Shown: positions 1 to 10,100 of the stretch, one piece after another
How positions within the stretch are numbered: position 1 is the first letter of the stretch
How the letters are laid out: every line of letters begins with the position of its first letter
NCBI GenBank assembly: GCA_013115145.1
Contig: JAAPAO010000234.1
Coordinates: 7,917 to 49,156, forward strand
DNA length: 41,240 nt
Direction of reading: 5' to 3'
Source: Perkinsus chesapeaki
Lineage: Eukaryota > Perkinsozoa > Perkinsida > Perkinsidae
Notes under the pieces: generated by a model
Databases searched by the model: none
Seen by the model: only the letters and a program-made list of their open reading frames with translations
What the model was told of the DNA's origin: nothing
Translations under genes and position numbers: made by a program

Positions 1-427
1 TTGTCGTAGTCACGGGAGCGGCAGTAGTCGTAGTCACGGGAGCGGCAGTAGTCGTAGTCACGGGAGCGGCAGTAGTCGTAGTCACGGGAGCGGCAGTAGT
101 CGTAGTCACGGGAGCGGCAGTAGTTGTAGTCACGGGAGCAGCAGTAGTTGTAGTCACGGGAGCAGCAGTAGTACCCGTAGTGACTGAACTGTCGCAACTG
201 ACTGCATCGCCATAGCAATCCTTGTCATTAGGCTGGAAGCAATAAGAGCCATCAGCCTTCTCAACAAGTCCGAAGCATACGGCGGGACTCTGCCACGCCT
301 TGCAGTATGATCCGTATTTGGCCGTCTTGCAACCGTCAATCTGGTTGCAAAGAGACACACAGGAATCTTCGGTGGCCGATACAGTAGTAACGGCGAAAGC
401 AACTGTAGCGATGGTAGTGAAAAACAT
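1..427 (-). CDS. Secreted Cys-rich protein with Thr/Pro/Ala tandem repeats (C-terminus off the window)
   Basis: Reading the minus strand from the ATG at 427 gives one open frame to the left edge. It begins with a hydrophobic signal peptide (MFFTTIATVAFAVTTVSA, likely cleaved after SA). About 70 residues with eight or more cysteines follow (motifs such as SCVSLCNQIDGCK and AVCFGL). The rest is a run of identical 8-residue units TTAAPVTT, coded by the 24-bp repeat at 3-170. Thr/Pro/Ala-rich tandem repeats after a signal peptide look like a mucin-type, probably O-glycosylated, extracellular stalk; that role is inference. No named family was recognised for the Cys-rich part. The stop codon and any anchor lie outside the window. 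Confidence 0.75.
   Translation of the reverse strand, partial: MFFTTIATVAFAVTTVSATEDSCVSLCNQIDGCKTAKYGSYCKAWQSPAVCFGLVEKADGSYCFQPNDKDCYGDAVSCDSSVTTGTTAAPVTTTTAAPVTTTTAAPVTTTTAAPVTTTTAAPVTTTTAAPVTTTTAAPVTTT
3..170 (-). repeat. 24-bp coding minisatellite, seven units
   Basis: Seven consecutive 24-nt units run at 3-26, 27-50, 51-74, 75-98, 99-122, 123-146 and 147-170. The first five are identical. The last two differ only at synonymous positions (GCC/GCT and ACG/ACA codons), so every unit codes TTAAPVTT. The array lies in frame in the secreted protein gene and probably continues beyond the left edge. Confidence 0.95.
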
Positions 428-659
428 AAGTTAGAAATGAAATGCAAGAGCCAATTATCTGACAGGATAGGGTAAGCTGTTATGCTGTTGTATACATCGT
501 CAATTCTGAACATATCGCTAGTGACTGGTCTTAAGCTCGACACAATTGCGTAATGGCTGAGGACGGGGAGTCCATATGATATGGATCATATCGAAGGCTT
601 CCACCAGTTTTGGCAGCATTCAATTGACCTTGCACAATTCACGTGTCTAGAAACGTTCA
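428..659. other. Intergenic spacer with no supported gene
   Basis: This lies between the start of the secreted repeat protein and the stop of the MYND gene. ORFs here are short, in scattered frames and without recognisable motifs. It should contain the promoter of the secreted gene and the 3' end of the MYND gene, but no specific element was identified. Confidence 0.5.
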
Positions 660-1244
660 TCATTTACAACAAGTGTCTTTATGCCCTCCGAACCAATCTT
701 TCCGTTGACACGCTGAGCTGCAATACCATACCTTCTTACATCGGCTGCAGCAACTTGAGCACACTTTACCGCATACTTCGCACATTCGGTCGGTCTCCTC
801 AAGCTTGTTGAAGAAACAGTAGTATAAGACTTCAGGATTTGTCTTATCATTGCACTCTTCCCAGAACCGGAAATCGAACCCAACCTCGACGCCAATGAGC
901 TCGTACACAGCAACACACTCCATATTGCCTTTGCCTCCTTCACGATCAGCAGGAACCCCTAAAGCCTCGGCGACATCGGCATACCGGAAGTCCAATGTAA
1001 GATCGAGGGGTAAATCTCCCTGAAACCGCGAATACCCTTTATTCTTCGGACTAGAAGAATAAACGTAGACACAGTCGACTTGGTCACCCTTCAGACGCAT
1101 GCTGATGCCTTGGCTCTTAGATTGGATGTAGCTGCAGTCGGAGTAAGTCTTTTCTTCTATGTCGCTGGCTCCACGCTCACATAGATATGCACGGACTGCA
1201 TCTGGCGTTCCCCCGAGGAGTGACTGTAGATTGGACGACGCCAT
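660..1244 (-). CDS. MYND-type zinc-finger protein, 194 aa
   Basis: An uninterrupted frame runs from ATG at 1244 to TGA at 660-662. The C-terminal ~40 residues fit the MYND zinc finger: CEVCGKVC, then CSRCKKVWYCSSAC, then an HKDTC ending, following the usual C-x2-C ... C-x2-C ... YC-x3-C ... H-x3-C spacing. MYND domains bind two zinc ions and mediate protein-protein contacts. The first ~150 residues match no family I recognise; they are rich in aromatic and acidic residues and have no membrane segment. The zinc finger ends at the stop, so the protein looks complete at its C-terminus. The partner and cellular role cannot be read from the sequence. Confidence 0.8.
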   Translation of the reverse strand: MASSNLQSLLGGTPDAVRAYLCERGASDIEEKTYSDCSYIQSKSQGISMRLKGDQVDCVYVYSSSPKNKGYSRFQGDLPLDLTLDFRYADVAEALGVPADREGGKGNMECVAVYELIGVEVGFDFRFWEECNDKTNPEVLYYCFFNKLEETDRMCEVCGKVCSSCCSRCKKVWYCSSACQRKDWFGGHKDTCCK

Positions 1245-1422
1245 TATTAGTCAATTTGAATTTGCACTAACACAGTAGCTCGAGTATGCTATAGAGCTCT
1301 ACGATTAAGCAGAAACGCTTTCCAGCATAACACAACCCGCTGCACGTGGGTGAACAAGGCTTAGGCAAACTTCAGGAAAAATCGGTTCAGTTAAACTGTT
1401 TATCGGTAAGGGTCGGTAAGGA

Positions 1423-4400
1423 TCACATGTTGAAGTCATCCGCAGTCTGCGAGTTTGTGAGTCTTCTCTTTAGGAACGACCCCACGCTAGAAAGCCAATC
1501 GGACGGCTCGACCGAGGAATCGGTGCCTGCAGCAGAGAAACTCAAATAGATAAGCCGCATGTACGTGTTCTCACTTTCCGCGGTGGATGAGTCTCCTCCA
1601 GTATATTCCTCTCTGATAACTCCACGGGGAGATTTCTTCCCAACCTTCTCTTGCTTCGCGGCAGCTGCTGCAGCCTGCTTTCTTGAAGCCTCGACTACGA
1701 AATAATCCACCAGCTTAGGACGACCGTCAGGTTGCGGTTTGCGATAATCCTGAGAAGTACAAGTCAGAATGAACTGAACAGTAGACTGGGTAGGACTCAC
1801 CGACGGTGACGGGCCAAGACCCTGCTTAACTCTGCTAGCCCAGAAAGATACGTCGTCCTCCTCAGACCTTCCTTTACTCTTCGGGCGGTATTTGCTCGGC
1901 GTGATCCATTTCCATGACGGCATCTACCAAGAGTAATGACCTTTCTTACATGTCCGCTCAACCTGCGTGTACCTGCGAGCCTCGCGGCAGGAGCTTCCCG
2001 TCCCAGTAAGGATCTGCTTCCCATTGACGCGCCACATGGTCAATTCCAATAACGAAGACGTGCAAATCTCCGGTGTCGGGGCTAACCCACATCCGTAGGA
2101 AATGCTTATAGTCTTGAATCCTCAAGGAACTAAAGGCCTCGTTCCAGTGCTGGCCCAGGTAGTTGAGAGATATCAACAAGTACACTCCGAAGATGAACGA
2201 GGCAATAGGAGTGACGATGATGTAAAGGAAGGGCAATATCGAACCGAGGTAACCGAGATACTGGTAGCGGTCGATAGGCTGAAAGACAAGTAATAGTACA
2301 AGCCCTGTTCGGGTCAGAGGATCCCCAGTGTATCCTAAGCTCCAGAGATATGCCTAGCGAAAAGGAGCAGAGTACTTTCCATAACGCACTTATACTGTAT
2401 GGTTGCGGAGATATAAAGTTGTGTGGTGGTTTGCATCAAAGACAGAGTGAAAACTCAGGAGAAAGCATAGCCTTACCGAGTTGCTGGCGATGCAAGCGCA
2501 CACTGCAGCTCTATTACGATAAGCCCTAGTCGGCAGATCGGTAATGGAAAGGAACCATGAGTTGATAGAAGAGGGATCTGGTAGCATGGACGCCTGAGCA
2601 AAGCAAACTCCAAGCTATCGATGCTATCATATCGGGTTTTATAGTACCCAGAACGATCCAAATGTGGACACTATGAGAGCCTCAGTGGAATCCAGGAGCT
2701 CCACTTTATCACCACCAGAAGGAACAGTGCTCGTACTCGCGAGATATTCACACAAACATTCGACCAAGCAAACTGCCGCAATGGCCGCGACGGAATGACA
2801 TAGTCCATGAATGAGACCAACGACGATCCTGGGAGACGAGAAGTCAGCGCAGCAGAAGTGGCAACTGGCTACCTCTTGGCTTGACCCATCTGAGCCTCGG
2901 CGCCCCCGATGGCCATGGCGATGAACACGATCTGTCCGACCAAGGAGACGTATCTGAAGGGGGAGCACCTTAATGATCGATGAGACACCACTATTACGAT
3001 TGGCGGAAGATCTTGTCATATGCCTCAAATATGAGGACTATGAACTCATACACTCCTAGGAAGACATTGGGCTGCTCAATGACCCTTAGGGCGCCGCACA
3101 GTGGGAGGGCTGAGACACTCTGAGGGAAAACCGCACTAATCATAAATTCAGGGAGTCTGTTGGAGCAAGCAGGTACCGACGAGAGAGGAAGAGCCTCCAT
3201 TGGACCGGTGACACTATCCCAAACAGGCCTTGTATTACCATTCCCAAATAGAACATTCCCAGTACAACATCAGCTCCCCAATTCCTCCTTCGGAAGTGTA
3301 TAGGATTCAGCCAGTTTAAACGGCGACTGACCTTCTCAGGCGGATACGACTTCACACGAGTGTACCTTATGTAAACCATTTTCCTTCAGCAACGACCGCA
3401 GAACAATCTCCCCGGTGAGTGTGGGAATCGCAGCGATATAGCCACTGGCTGCGTGGATAGTTAAAGGCAGTGATGGCGAGCTCGGCTGAGTTAGACGGCA
3501 TACACACCGTTGAATATAGATAGGGCAGTATGCAGTCCTTAACACATGCCAGCCCTCTTCTAGTACCCTGTGCCTAGCGGCTTGGACACAGCTGGCGGAA
3601 TCTTCAGTGCGGAGCCTCCAGCAGCATAGGCAAACTCATTGTGGTTCTCCTTGCCAATCCTCTTCTCGACAGATTCCTCACGGAGAATGTCCTTCGCTGG
3701 GAAGTGTGTAGGGTGCAGGAAAGCACCGGCGCCTCCCGAGGTCACCAGGGGAACGCCTTTACTGCCATCCTAAAATAGAAAGTTGGTCATACGAAGCAAT
3801 GGAGATAGCCCTACCGGCGGCATGTATCTAGAGTAATGATGAACATCGCCAGCTAGACGCATAGCCAGGCGAGGCTCTCCTATCTTGTCCAGAAGGACAC
3901 TGAGTATGTAGCCGGTTCTCTGAGGATCAAAGGGTCCACAAACAAACACAGAGCGCTATTGTTACTGTATCCTCAACAACATCCGACTCCCAGTTGGGCC
4001 TATGGGTAATCACCACCACGCGATCTTCGGTGCCAACTTCCCCAGAATCCAGCAGGCCGCAGAAGTAATCGTACTGTGGCTTATCAAGGTCATACGAGAG
4101 ACTGAGATCCAAGCCCCAAACCCACCAGCCGTGGGATAGCTTAACGGCGAAGTAGGAGCTCTTCTGAGGTAGCTTCCAACCCGCTAAATGGTCTTGACCA
4201 ACGAACCAAGCTAGGTACGTCTCTAAGCCATCGTACCTGCATATGAACTTATTGGAGGGCTCGAACGCCGCCGTAATATACTACCAGTCATGATTGCCGG
4301 GAATGGCAAAAAACTGAGGCTGATCAGCTAAGGCAGAGATCTTGGCCTCGGACATGTGGCTTTCCTCATAGGGAGGGAAGGCCCACTCTAGAGGACGGAC

Positions 4401-5648
4401 CAATCTGTTAACATAGGCCTTATGGCTGGGTACAGGATAAGCCAGATCTCCTCCATGGAAGACAACACTGGCACGAGGGAGCATTATACGCCTGTGGCCG
4501 GGTGTAGTGTCCGATGGAGTTCTGCGTAAGGTCGTCAAACGTATGTCTGAAGAGGCGCTGTCAGATCTCATCCTGTTGGCTCCTCGGCTTAAAGTCGGCA
4601 TGGATTTGTGCCTCTTCATAGCAAATGGATCGGAACTGTCCTCCTTGGCTAATGCAGCTCTGCTGCCCCTAGAGAAGCTCCTAGTTACAAGCTTGCTGAC
4701 CTTCTCAGCTACCGGGTCATCCTCTGGTACATCAACTCCGAGGTAGGGTTGTGCAATCAACCGCCCAACAGTATAACTAGAGTCAAAACCATCGCCACCA
4801 TCAGCGAAGAAATCAAACCAAGTCTCCTCTTTATCCGATTGGTCATCGAACGTAAGCGCCTTCTCTGGCGTTCTAGTCAGAGCAGCCATCAACGCTCTAA
4901 CGTCGAACCTTCCCATGAAGACCTTGAGCATCACGGTGACCTCTGGAATGTAGGTGGTCATAAACAAACTGTACCACGAGACCATGGTCTTGCGGAGCTT
5001 AGGGTCGGGGCCTCGGCGCTTCTCTGCTTCCTCTTCAGCCTGTGGATGCTTCGCTAGGACTGGACCAGCCGAGAAGAAGCCATGCCGACGGCCCAGTATC
5101 CTCTGTGTGAGCCACGAGAAACCGTATAGGAAGAGCATGGTCAATACCACGGGCAATTGAAGCTGTACAGGACTGTCCAGGTACTCACAGTATTGGTCTG
5201 TGTACGATCCTAGGCGATCCTCCTCTTGCTTGCAGAACCCATACTGAAGGCTGAGAGCCGATGCCATCAGTAGAAGATTATTGAAGTGCTCTCTACGAGT
5301 TCTTTCCATAGAATTTCCCCTCATACGGAGTACCCCTTCCACAATGTAGAACCCAGGCTGGCCCAGAATCAGTGCAGGGAGGAAGAAGGATATCACCTTA
5401 CTAAAGCGGAAGGGGACCGCGGCTCCTGCAGGGGCGCTCTCAGTGTGACGGAAAACCGTTATAAGGAGGAAGTAAGTGGAGAGATTGACAAACCAGAAGT
5501 ACTGTGAGTTACGGTCTGCATCTTGAATGTGCTGTAGAGGAGACAAGAACCAATAGAAGGCCAAGAACATAACAAAGTGCAGGAGAACCCACCACTCGAC
5601 ACGTTGAGTGAGTGACACCACCGGAGACGATGATGAGAATAGCTCCAT
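1423..5648 (-). CDS. Multi-pass membrane calcineurin-like metallophosphoesterase, copy A
   Basis: A multi-exon gene of roughly 1,000 residues. Exon 1 (5648-4285) encodes an N-terminal block of 4-5 hydrophobic helices, then the phosphoesterase signatures: DFFADGGDGFDSSY, VVFHGGDLAYP and GNHDW. A 48-nt intron (4237-4284, GTAGTA...GCAG) splices GNHDW to YDGLETYLAW. Exon 2 (4236-3966) carries VVVITHRPNW; after intron 3920-3965, exon 3 carries RLAGDVHHYSRYMP, the C-terminal metal-binding histidines. An intron at 3770-3814 follows. Further exons encode several more membrane helices, then WKWITPSKYRP and a soluble tail with a 51-nt intron near 1750-1800, ending at TGA 1423-1425. The combination resembles the plant At4g23000-type membrane phosphoesterases. 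Start: ATG at 5648, since the upstream in-frame extension lacks an earlier ATG. Substrate unknown. Exons between ~3560 and ~2000 were not resolved to the base. Confidence 0.85.
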
Positions 5649-5837
5649 TGCAGCGGACAACCTAGGAGAGCTCAAGGAAAGCAGTCAACTAACAAAAATA
5701 TCTTTAAAGATACCTTCACTTGGACACAACAACACTTTATCGAGGATTACATATTGAATTCATCTCTAAGAGAATCACGCGATCCGACAAAGGATACCCA
5801 AGAGGACACTTTCCCCACAAGTCCCTTGATAGATCTA

Positions 5838-8800
5838 TCATGGCGAAGATCGACAGATGCACCTTAAAACAAGAACCGTGGACGAGTCGTAGCGTTTTTG
5901 AGTCCACAGCCCACCTCCGTCAGAATCCTCTTCTGTGTAGGAGTTCTCGCTGGGTGTTGATTGTGTAATATTCTCAGCCAAGCGTTTCCTAGAAGCCTTT
6001 ACCACAAAAAAGTCGACAACCTTAGGCTGGCTTCCGCTCTGTTTTTTAACTTGCCCGTCCTTAACGAGACCTCTACGATAGTGTGTGGTGCAGACATTCC
6101 TACCTTGCCATTATCATCAGAACTACCAGGTCGAGCTCGGACCCTGGGACGATATTTACTAGGAGTTACCCACTTCCATGGTGGAACCTTGAAGATTAAA
6201 CACACTATGAATAGGACCACACAACTATAGTCCGCATGGATTTGGAAGAGAGAAGGGGACAGACCATCAGCTCTGTTGCACAAAGCAAGATCGCTGCTGT
6301 TTGTATTGCGCCACTTACTCGAGTGCTCTTAGACCCTACGAGGAGCTCGTCCCAGTACGGGTCCATTTCCCAATGAGTGGATACGTGGTCTACACCAATC
6401 ACAAAGCAATGGAGGTCACCCGTGCTTGGGGAAATCTGCATGCGGATGAAATGCTTATAGTCTTTTATTTTGAGTGAACTGAAGGCCTCTGTCCAGTGCT
6501 GGCCCAACCAATTGAGTGACACCAGCAGATAACACCCAAAAATGAACGAGGCGATCGGAGCAATGATGATCCATAGCGCCGGTACCAGAGGGCCGATAAG
6601 AGCCATGTACTCAAATCTGGTCATGCCCTAATAAATACAGTAGCAATCCAGCAAGGGCCGACTGTACCTTCCCAAGGGCTATGGCTGCACAAGCAGCCCC
6701 CCTGTTATCGGCTATTATTTGGGGAAGGTCACTCGTGGACAAAGCGAACGCGTTAATAGATGATGGTAATAGAAAGAAAGGTACCTATTGAAGGACGCCA
6801 ATCATAGGACCAGCCGCTCTCCGACAGTCCCACCTTATATCCCGTAATATCAAGAATCAAGCTATCCAGGAACCGAACGACCTCTGGGGGCTCACTGCTG
6901 GTTACTGTGTCGAGGTGTGCCAAATAAACAATAGCGCATTCGGCCAGGCATATACAAACAACCGCGGCAATCGCATGACAGGCGTAGTGCACAAAACCTA
7001 CGCCGAGCCTGAACAGCGTTTGTAGCAGGTGCTCCGCCGACTAGCCTACTACTTCCACGGTATGCCCATATGAGATTCTGCAAGGGCCATCATAGACCCA
7101 AGGAAACAAAAATGGGTGAAGAGAGATATGTACCTGAGGCCCTGAGCTGGAAAAGTTGAAGTGATCCGGTTCCCACGAATTGCTGTATATCTGATACAGC
7201 GCATCCATTATCATACTAATGAACTCGCCAAACACCAGCCAAGCGTCTGGTTGGGATAGAACTCTGGTCGCTCTACAAAGTGGTATAACAGAGACAACCT
7301 GAGATGATGGATTAGAGAAGCTAAGTGAAGTATAAGCCAACATACCATGAGTATATACGAAAGAACAAGGACGACATCAGCCCCCCAGTTCCTATTGCGG
7401 AAATGCGTGGGGTTAAGCCAAGTTAGTCTGCGGCTGACATCCTCGTCTGGATATGAGCATACCCTCTCGTATCTGAATCGCAGCGGTTTGTAGCAGGACA
7501 GAGCGACTTGATACCCCGTCCCCGACGCCTTGCTTATGGACTCTGGCAACTCAAGGGAGGCGCCCCCAGCTGCATAGGCATTCCCATTGCAATTTTGCTC
7601 CCCAAGCCTCGCAGTAACACTCTCCTCTCGGAGGAAGTCTCGTTCGGGGTAATGGGTAGGGTGCAGGAAGGCACCAGCGCCACCAGAAGTTACCAATGGA
7701 GGACCTTGCGGACCATCCTGAGAGAAGGACAATGCTTGGATAGATGTAGGAAAGATGGTATGAGCTTGATAGAGCGTGTTGGTGCGCTCACTCCAGGCAT
7801 GTATCTGGTATAATGATGAAGATCACCAGCAATACGCATGGCCAGTCTAGGCTCGCCTATCTTATCCAGAAGATCGTTGAGGATATAGCCCGTTCTCTGA
7901 GGAGAACGTTTTGATAGAGTAATGAACAGCGGCAGCAGACAGCAGCATAGGAGCAACCCACCTCGCACATGGCGACATCAAAGACCCAGTTGGGCCGATG
8001 AGTGAGTACCACCACGCGGTCCTCGGCCTCCACTTGGCCGCCAGTGAGTAGCCCACAGAAATAATCATACTGCGGTCTATCTAGATCGTAGGAGAGGCCA
8101 AGATCAAGGCCCCAAACCCACCATCCATGGGGTAACTTCACTGCGTAATACGTGTGCTTCTGTGGCAGCCGCCAGCCAGCCACAGACTGCCTGTTGACCA
8201 CCCAGTGCAGGAAAGTCTCAAGGCCATCGTACCTAGAGCTCACTCATGCCAGGGCATATGCAAGGCTGCCTACCAGTCGTGATTGCCTGGTATCAGGAAC
8301 ATCTGTGGCTGATCAAGCGAGTCTTTTTCCTCGGGCCCGGCTCTTGGCAATGCCCACTCCAGTGGGCGAATGAATCGATTAACAAACTCCTCATGGCAGG
8401 GGAAAGGATAGGCTACATCGCCGCCGTGGAAGACAACATTAGCTCTCGGTAGCATAAGCTTGTTGCAATGTGCGGGTCTTAAAATGTGACTTAGCCGCCT
8501 AGAGGAAGCCCTGACACTAGTTGAGACAGGGGAGTCGTCGTGTAGCGGCTGGAAGGACGGCAATGAGCGCGCTCCTTTCATCGAGAAGGTAGCCAAGTCA
8601 TCAGCACCGCTTGAAAATCTCGAGCGGAGCGCCCCGTCATCACAGTTGAGGACTTTGCGCAGTTTAGGGTAGATATCGCTATCCCTTGGGAGCTCAACAG
8701 ACAAGTGCGGCTGAGCCAGAAGGCGTGATATCGTATAAGTGGAATCAAAACCATCACCACCATCAGCAAGAAAATCGAACCACACCTCGTCCTTTTTGGA

Positions 8801-9586
8801 GAGATCTTCAAACGGTGTGCTAGCAACTTTGGATTGAGCAGACAGGAGCACCCGAGCATCAAATTTACCGAGAAATACTTTGACCATGAGAACGAGATCA
8901 AAGAGATGAGTTGTCATGCTTAGGCTATACCAAGGGACCATCGACTTGCGAAGAGCAGGGTGCGGTCCTCTGAGCCTCTCTGCCTCGCTAACATTGGTGT
9001 CGATAGGTGGTCCACAGGAGAAGAAACCGTGCCGTCTACCAAGGACCATTTGGAATGTCAAGGAGCACACGTAGAGGCCTCCAATGGTGAGAACCACCGG
9101 GAACTGTAACGCCACGGGGTGATCTAGACACTCACAATAAGTGGCAAGACTCGGTGGCAAGTCTCCTCTTTGGCGGGTGCAGAAGCCGTACTGCAAACTC
9201 ACAGCTGATGCCATAAGTAAAGCGTTGTTAACAAGCTCTCTGAACGTTCTGATAGCCGAGAGCCCTCTGGTTCTGAACATACCTTCGACTAGACAAAAAC
9301 CAGGAATTCCGAGCAAGAGCGCAGGTAGAAAGAAGGTCGCGACATCTGTGAACTGGAAAGGGACCGTTAAGCCCCTCGGCGCCGAAGGTGTGTGCCTCAG
9401 AACGTTAACGAGTAGAAGATACGTCAAGATGTGTAGGCCCCAGAAATACTGAGAGTTGTGAGACTTGTCTTGGATATGTTGCAATGGAGATAAGAACCAG
9501 TAGAAGGCCAGGAACAATGCACAATGGCAAGCGATCCACCATTCGAAGCGCTCGGTTATGCCAACAGATGAAGCCATCCACATCAT
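5838..9586 (-). CDS. Multi-pass membrane calcineurin-like metallophosphoesterase, copy B
   Basis: A tandem paralogue of copy A on the same strand, with the same domain order. The N-terminal membrane helices follow the start (MASSVGITERFEWW), then DFLADGGDGFDSTY, VVFHGGDVAYP and GNHDW. An intron at 8233-8273 splices GNHDW to YDGLETFLHW. VVVLTHRPNW follows, then an intron at 7897-7961, then RIAGDLHHYTRYMP. Later exons hold further membrane segments, then GDLHCFVIGVDHVSTHWEMD and WKWVTPSKYRP. The tail continues through a ~42-nt intron (GTAGGAATG...GTTAAG) to QPKVVDFFVVKASRKR and TGA at 5838-5840. The tail is shorter and differs from copy A. The start could be ATG 9586, 9583 or 9577; alignment with copy A favours one of these over the upstream hydrophobic extension. 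All visible metal-binding motifs are intact, so both copies look active. Confidence 0.85.
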
Positions 9587-10100
9587 ATCAAAAAAAGTCT
9601 GACAAAATGAATTTACTGAGGAATGCTGCCCGAGTGGCCTTTGCATGAACTCAACATAAGAGAATTGGGCCACCAGTAATCCAAGTGGTTGCAACTGAAC
9701 TATCGTGATGCTAAAACAAAAAAACAATCTGATATCAAGGAGATAAAAGCAAACAAATCGCACATCGCCACGTAGAAATCCTAGGAGGAACGTCAGAATT
9801 GGGGGGAAATGTCCATCGCTACGCCGAAGATCTCACGTCGCAGTTGCTGTGGGAATGGTATGCAAAAGTGCTACAGTAGAGCGATAATATACAGAATATT
9901 GACGATGCCGACTTGACGATAGTTCAGCTAAACATTGCTACTACGATATTAACAAGACTATTATCCCAGGACTATTTACCGTGAAAAAGATAGGATACTT
10001 TGAAAGCGCTCAGCACTGTGCTTTGAGCCACAATGACGAGTACGATGATGATGACCAGAACGATGAGTACAGAAGTTGAGAATTAGGTGGCACACTGCGA
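9587..10100. other. Intergenic spacer, no gene seen
   Basis: AT-richer sequence between the phosphoesterase B start and the cyclase stop. Only short ORFs without motifs are present. It should hold the promoter of phosphoesterase B, but no element was recognised. Confidence 0.5.

Noticed and set aside
154-543. 129-residue minus-strand ORF at the left end
   Set aside because: It overlaps, in another frame, the clear secreted-protein frame starting at 427, and has no motif.
4281-4300. Stop codon right after GNHDW, suggesting a truncated phosphoesterase
   Set aside because: The stop lies inside a 48-nt GT-AG intron; removing it continues the domain, and the paralogue has the same intron at the same place.
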